Assembly: GCF_024679245.1 (NCBI RefSeq)
Contig: NC_090182.1
Coordinates: forward strand, 40,126,547-40,190,546
Direction of reading: 5' to 3'
Source of the DNA: Pseudorasbora parva
Lineage: Eukaryota; Chordata; Actinopteri; Cypriniformes; Gobionidae
Length of the DNA: 64,000 nucleotides
Positions 63,196 to 64,000 of this stretch are shown here, piece after piece (position 1 is the stretch's first letter; every line of letters begins with the position of its first letter). The notes beneath the pieces are model-generated. The model made no database searches. It worked only from the letters and a program-made list of their open reading frames with translations, and was not told the origin of the DNA. Both the position numbers and the translations under genes were made by a program.

Positions 63196-64000
63196 CTGCA
63201 GAGAACACCTTACACAGTTAAAGGGATAGTTCATCCAAACATGAAAATTAGCCCATGATTAACTCACTCAAGTCTTCCTAGATGTAGACAACTTTCTTCT
63301 TTCAGATTAATAAAATCAGTTATATTAAAACATGTCCTGGCTAATCCAAGCTTTATAATGGCAGCCCAAAATTCGAAGCCCAAAAAAGTGCATCCATCCA
63401 TTATAAAAGCACTCCAAATGGCTCTGTGGGGTTAATAAAGGCCTTCTGAAATGAAGACATGCATTTTTGAAAGACAAATATCCATATTTAACACGTTATA
63501 AAGTAAAATATCTAGTTTCCAGGAGACCGCCTTTCATATTCAAGAAAGTGTAGCGATCTCCTGCAGTTCAAAACGCTTACTCTACGTCCAATATCATCAT
63601 CACCCCAGTTACGCATTTTTAACGTGTTAAATATGGATATTTTTCTTACACAAACCCATCGATTTGCTTCAGAAGGCCTTTATTAACCCCACAGAGTCAT
63701 GTGGATTGCTTTTATAATGGATGGATACACTTTTTGGGCTTCAAATTAGCCAGGACATGTTTTAAAATAACTAGTAAATCAGAAAGAAGAAAGTCATATA
63801 CATCTAGGAAGACTTGAGAGTGAGCAAACCATGGATTCATTTGCATTTTTGGGTGAACTATCCCTTTAACTAGGATCTCCAAATATGCTGTATATCAATT
63901 TTTTACAATTTAAAGTGTTTCAAAGCAGCTTTGCAGAAAATGCAGCATCAGCCAAAATCAAAGTGGCAGTGGCAAAGAAAAATCTCACACTATGGCATAT
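63196..64000. other. kdm2a intron at the right edge
   Basis: Apart from the foldback element, no exon is seen. The coding exon ending at 63195 begins in phase with an upstream exon outside the window. Confidence 0.6.
63222..63865. repeat. TTAA-flanked foldback element in a kdm2a intron
   Basis: TTAA at 63218-63221 and 63866-63869. The ends AGGGATAGTTCATCCAAACA and TTTTTGGGTGAACTATCCCT are inverted. Inner pairs (TCTTCCTAGATGTA with ACATCTAGGAAGA; AACATGTCCTGGCTAAT with TAGCCAGGACATGTT) show arms of ~300 nt, so the element is a near-palindrome. Confidence 0.88.

Overview
The window is nuclear DNA from a teleost fish, most likely a cyprinid. It holds three vertebrate genes, each split into many short exons with GT-AG introns. 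All are on the minus strand and the introns are loaded with Tc1/mariner, hAT-type and TTAA-flanked DNA transposons. The cyprinid placement is an inference from the character of the repeats; the teleost or vertebrate placement rests on the genes. There is no prokaryotic, organellar or viral gene here.

Layout, in order of transcription (high to low coordinates). (1) kdm2a, 63195 to 48620: 20 coding exons of a KDM2-family JmjC histone H3K36 demethylase. Only the first ~50 codons and the 5' UTR lie beyond the right edge. The order is JmjC, CXXC zinc finger, PHD, a disordered exon, F-box, leucine-rich repeats. (2) A 2.4 kb satellite of 39-bp monomers (about 45031-47420) separates kdm2a from (3) ankrd13d, 44298 to 27304: 16 coding exons that join in frame to a complete 626-residue protein with ankyrin repeats and four ubiquitin-interacting motifs. 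(4) A CtBP-family co-repressor gene, 21013 to beyond the left edge: the first four coding exons are present (start codon to the beginning of the NAD-binding motif), with a CpG-rich candidate promoter and leader exon near 23.2-24.0 kb.

The rest is intron or intergenic DNA. The 18 kb intron of ctbp is largely nested hAT-type DNA, with several exact 8-bp target duplications. ankrd13d introns hold two copies of one Tc1-like family, a LINE 3' remnant, a tRNA-Gly-derived SINE dimer, a hAT inside a hAT and a CCAAT-rich minisatellite. kdm2a introns hold four separate TTAA-flanked elements and a Tc1-like element that landed inside an older repeat.

The genes do not form an operon. kdm2a and ctbp both encode chromatin repressors; ankrd13d belongs to a family of ubiquitin-binding endocytic adaptors. 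The kdm2a-ankrd13d order and orientation match human 11q13, where GRK2 lies between them. No GRK2 exon was seen here.

I found no convincing new multi-gene system. The most notable items are the higher-order structure of the 39-bp satellite, a mosaic CtBP paralogue, a perfect 60-bp coding duplication in kdm2a, and dated nested transposon insertions with intact target duplications.
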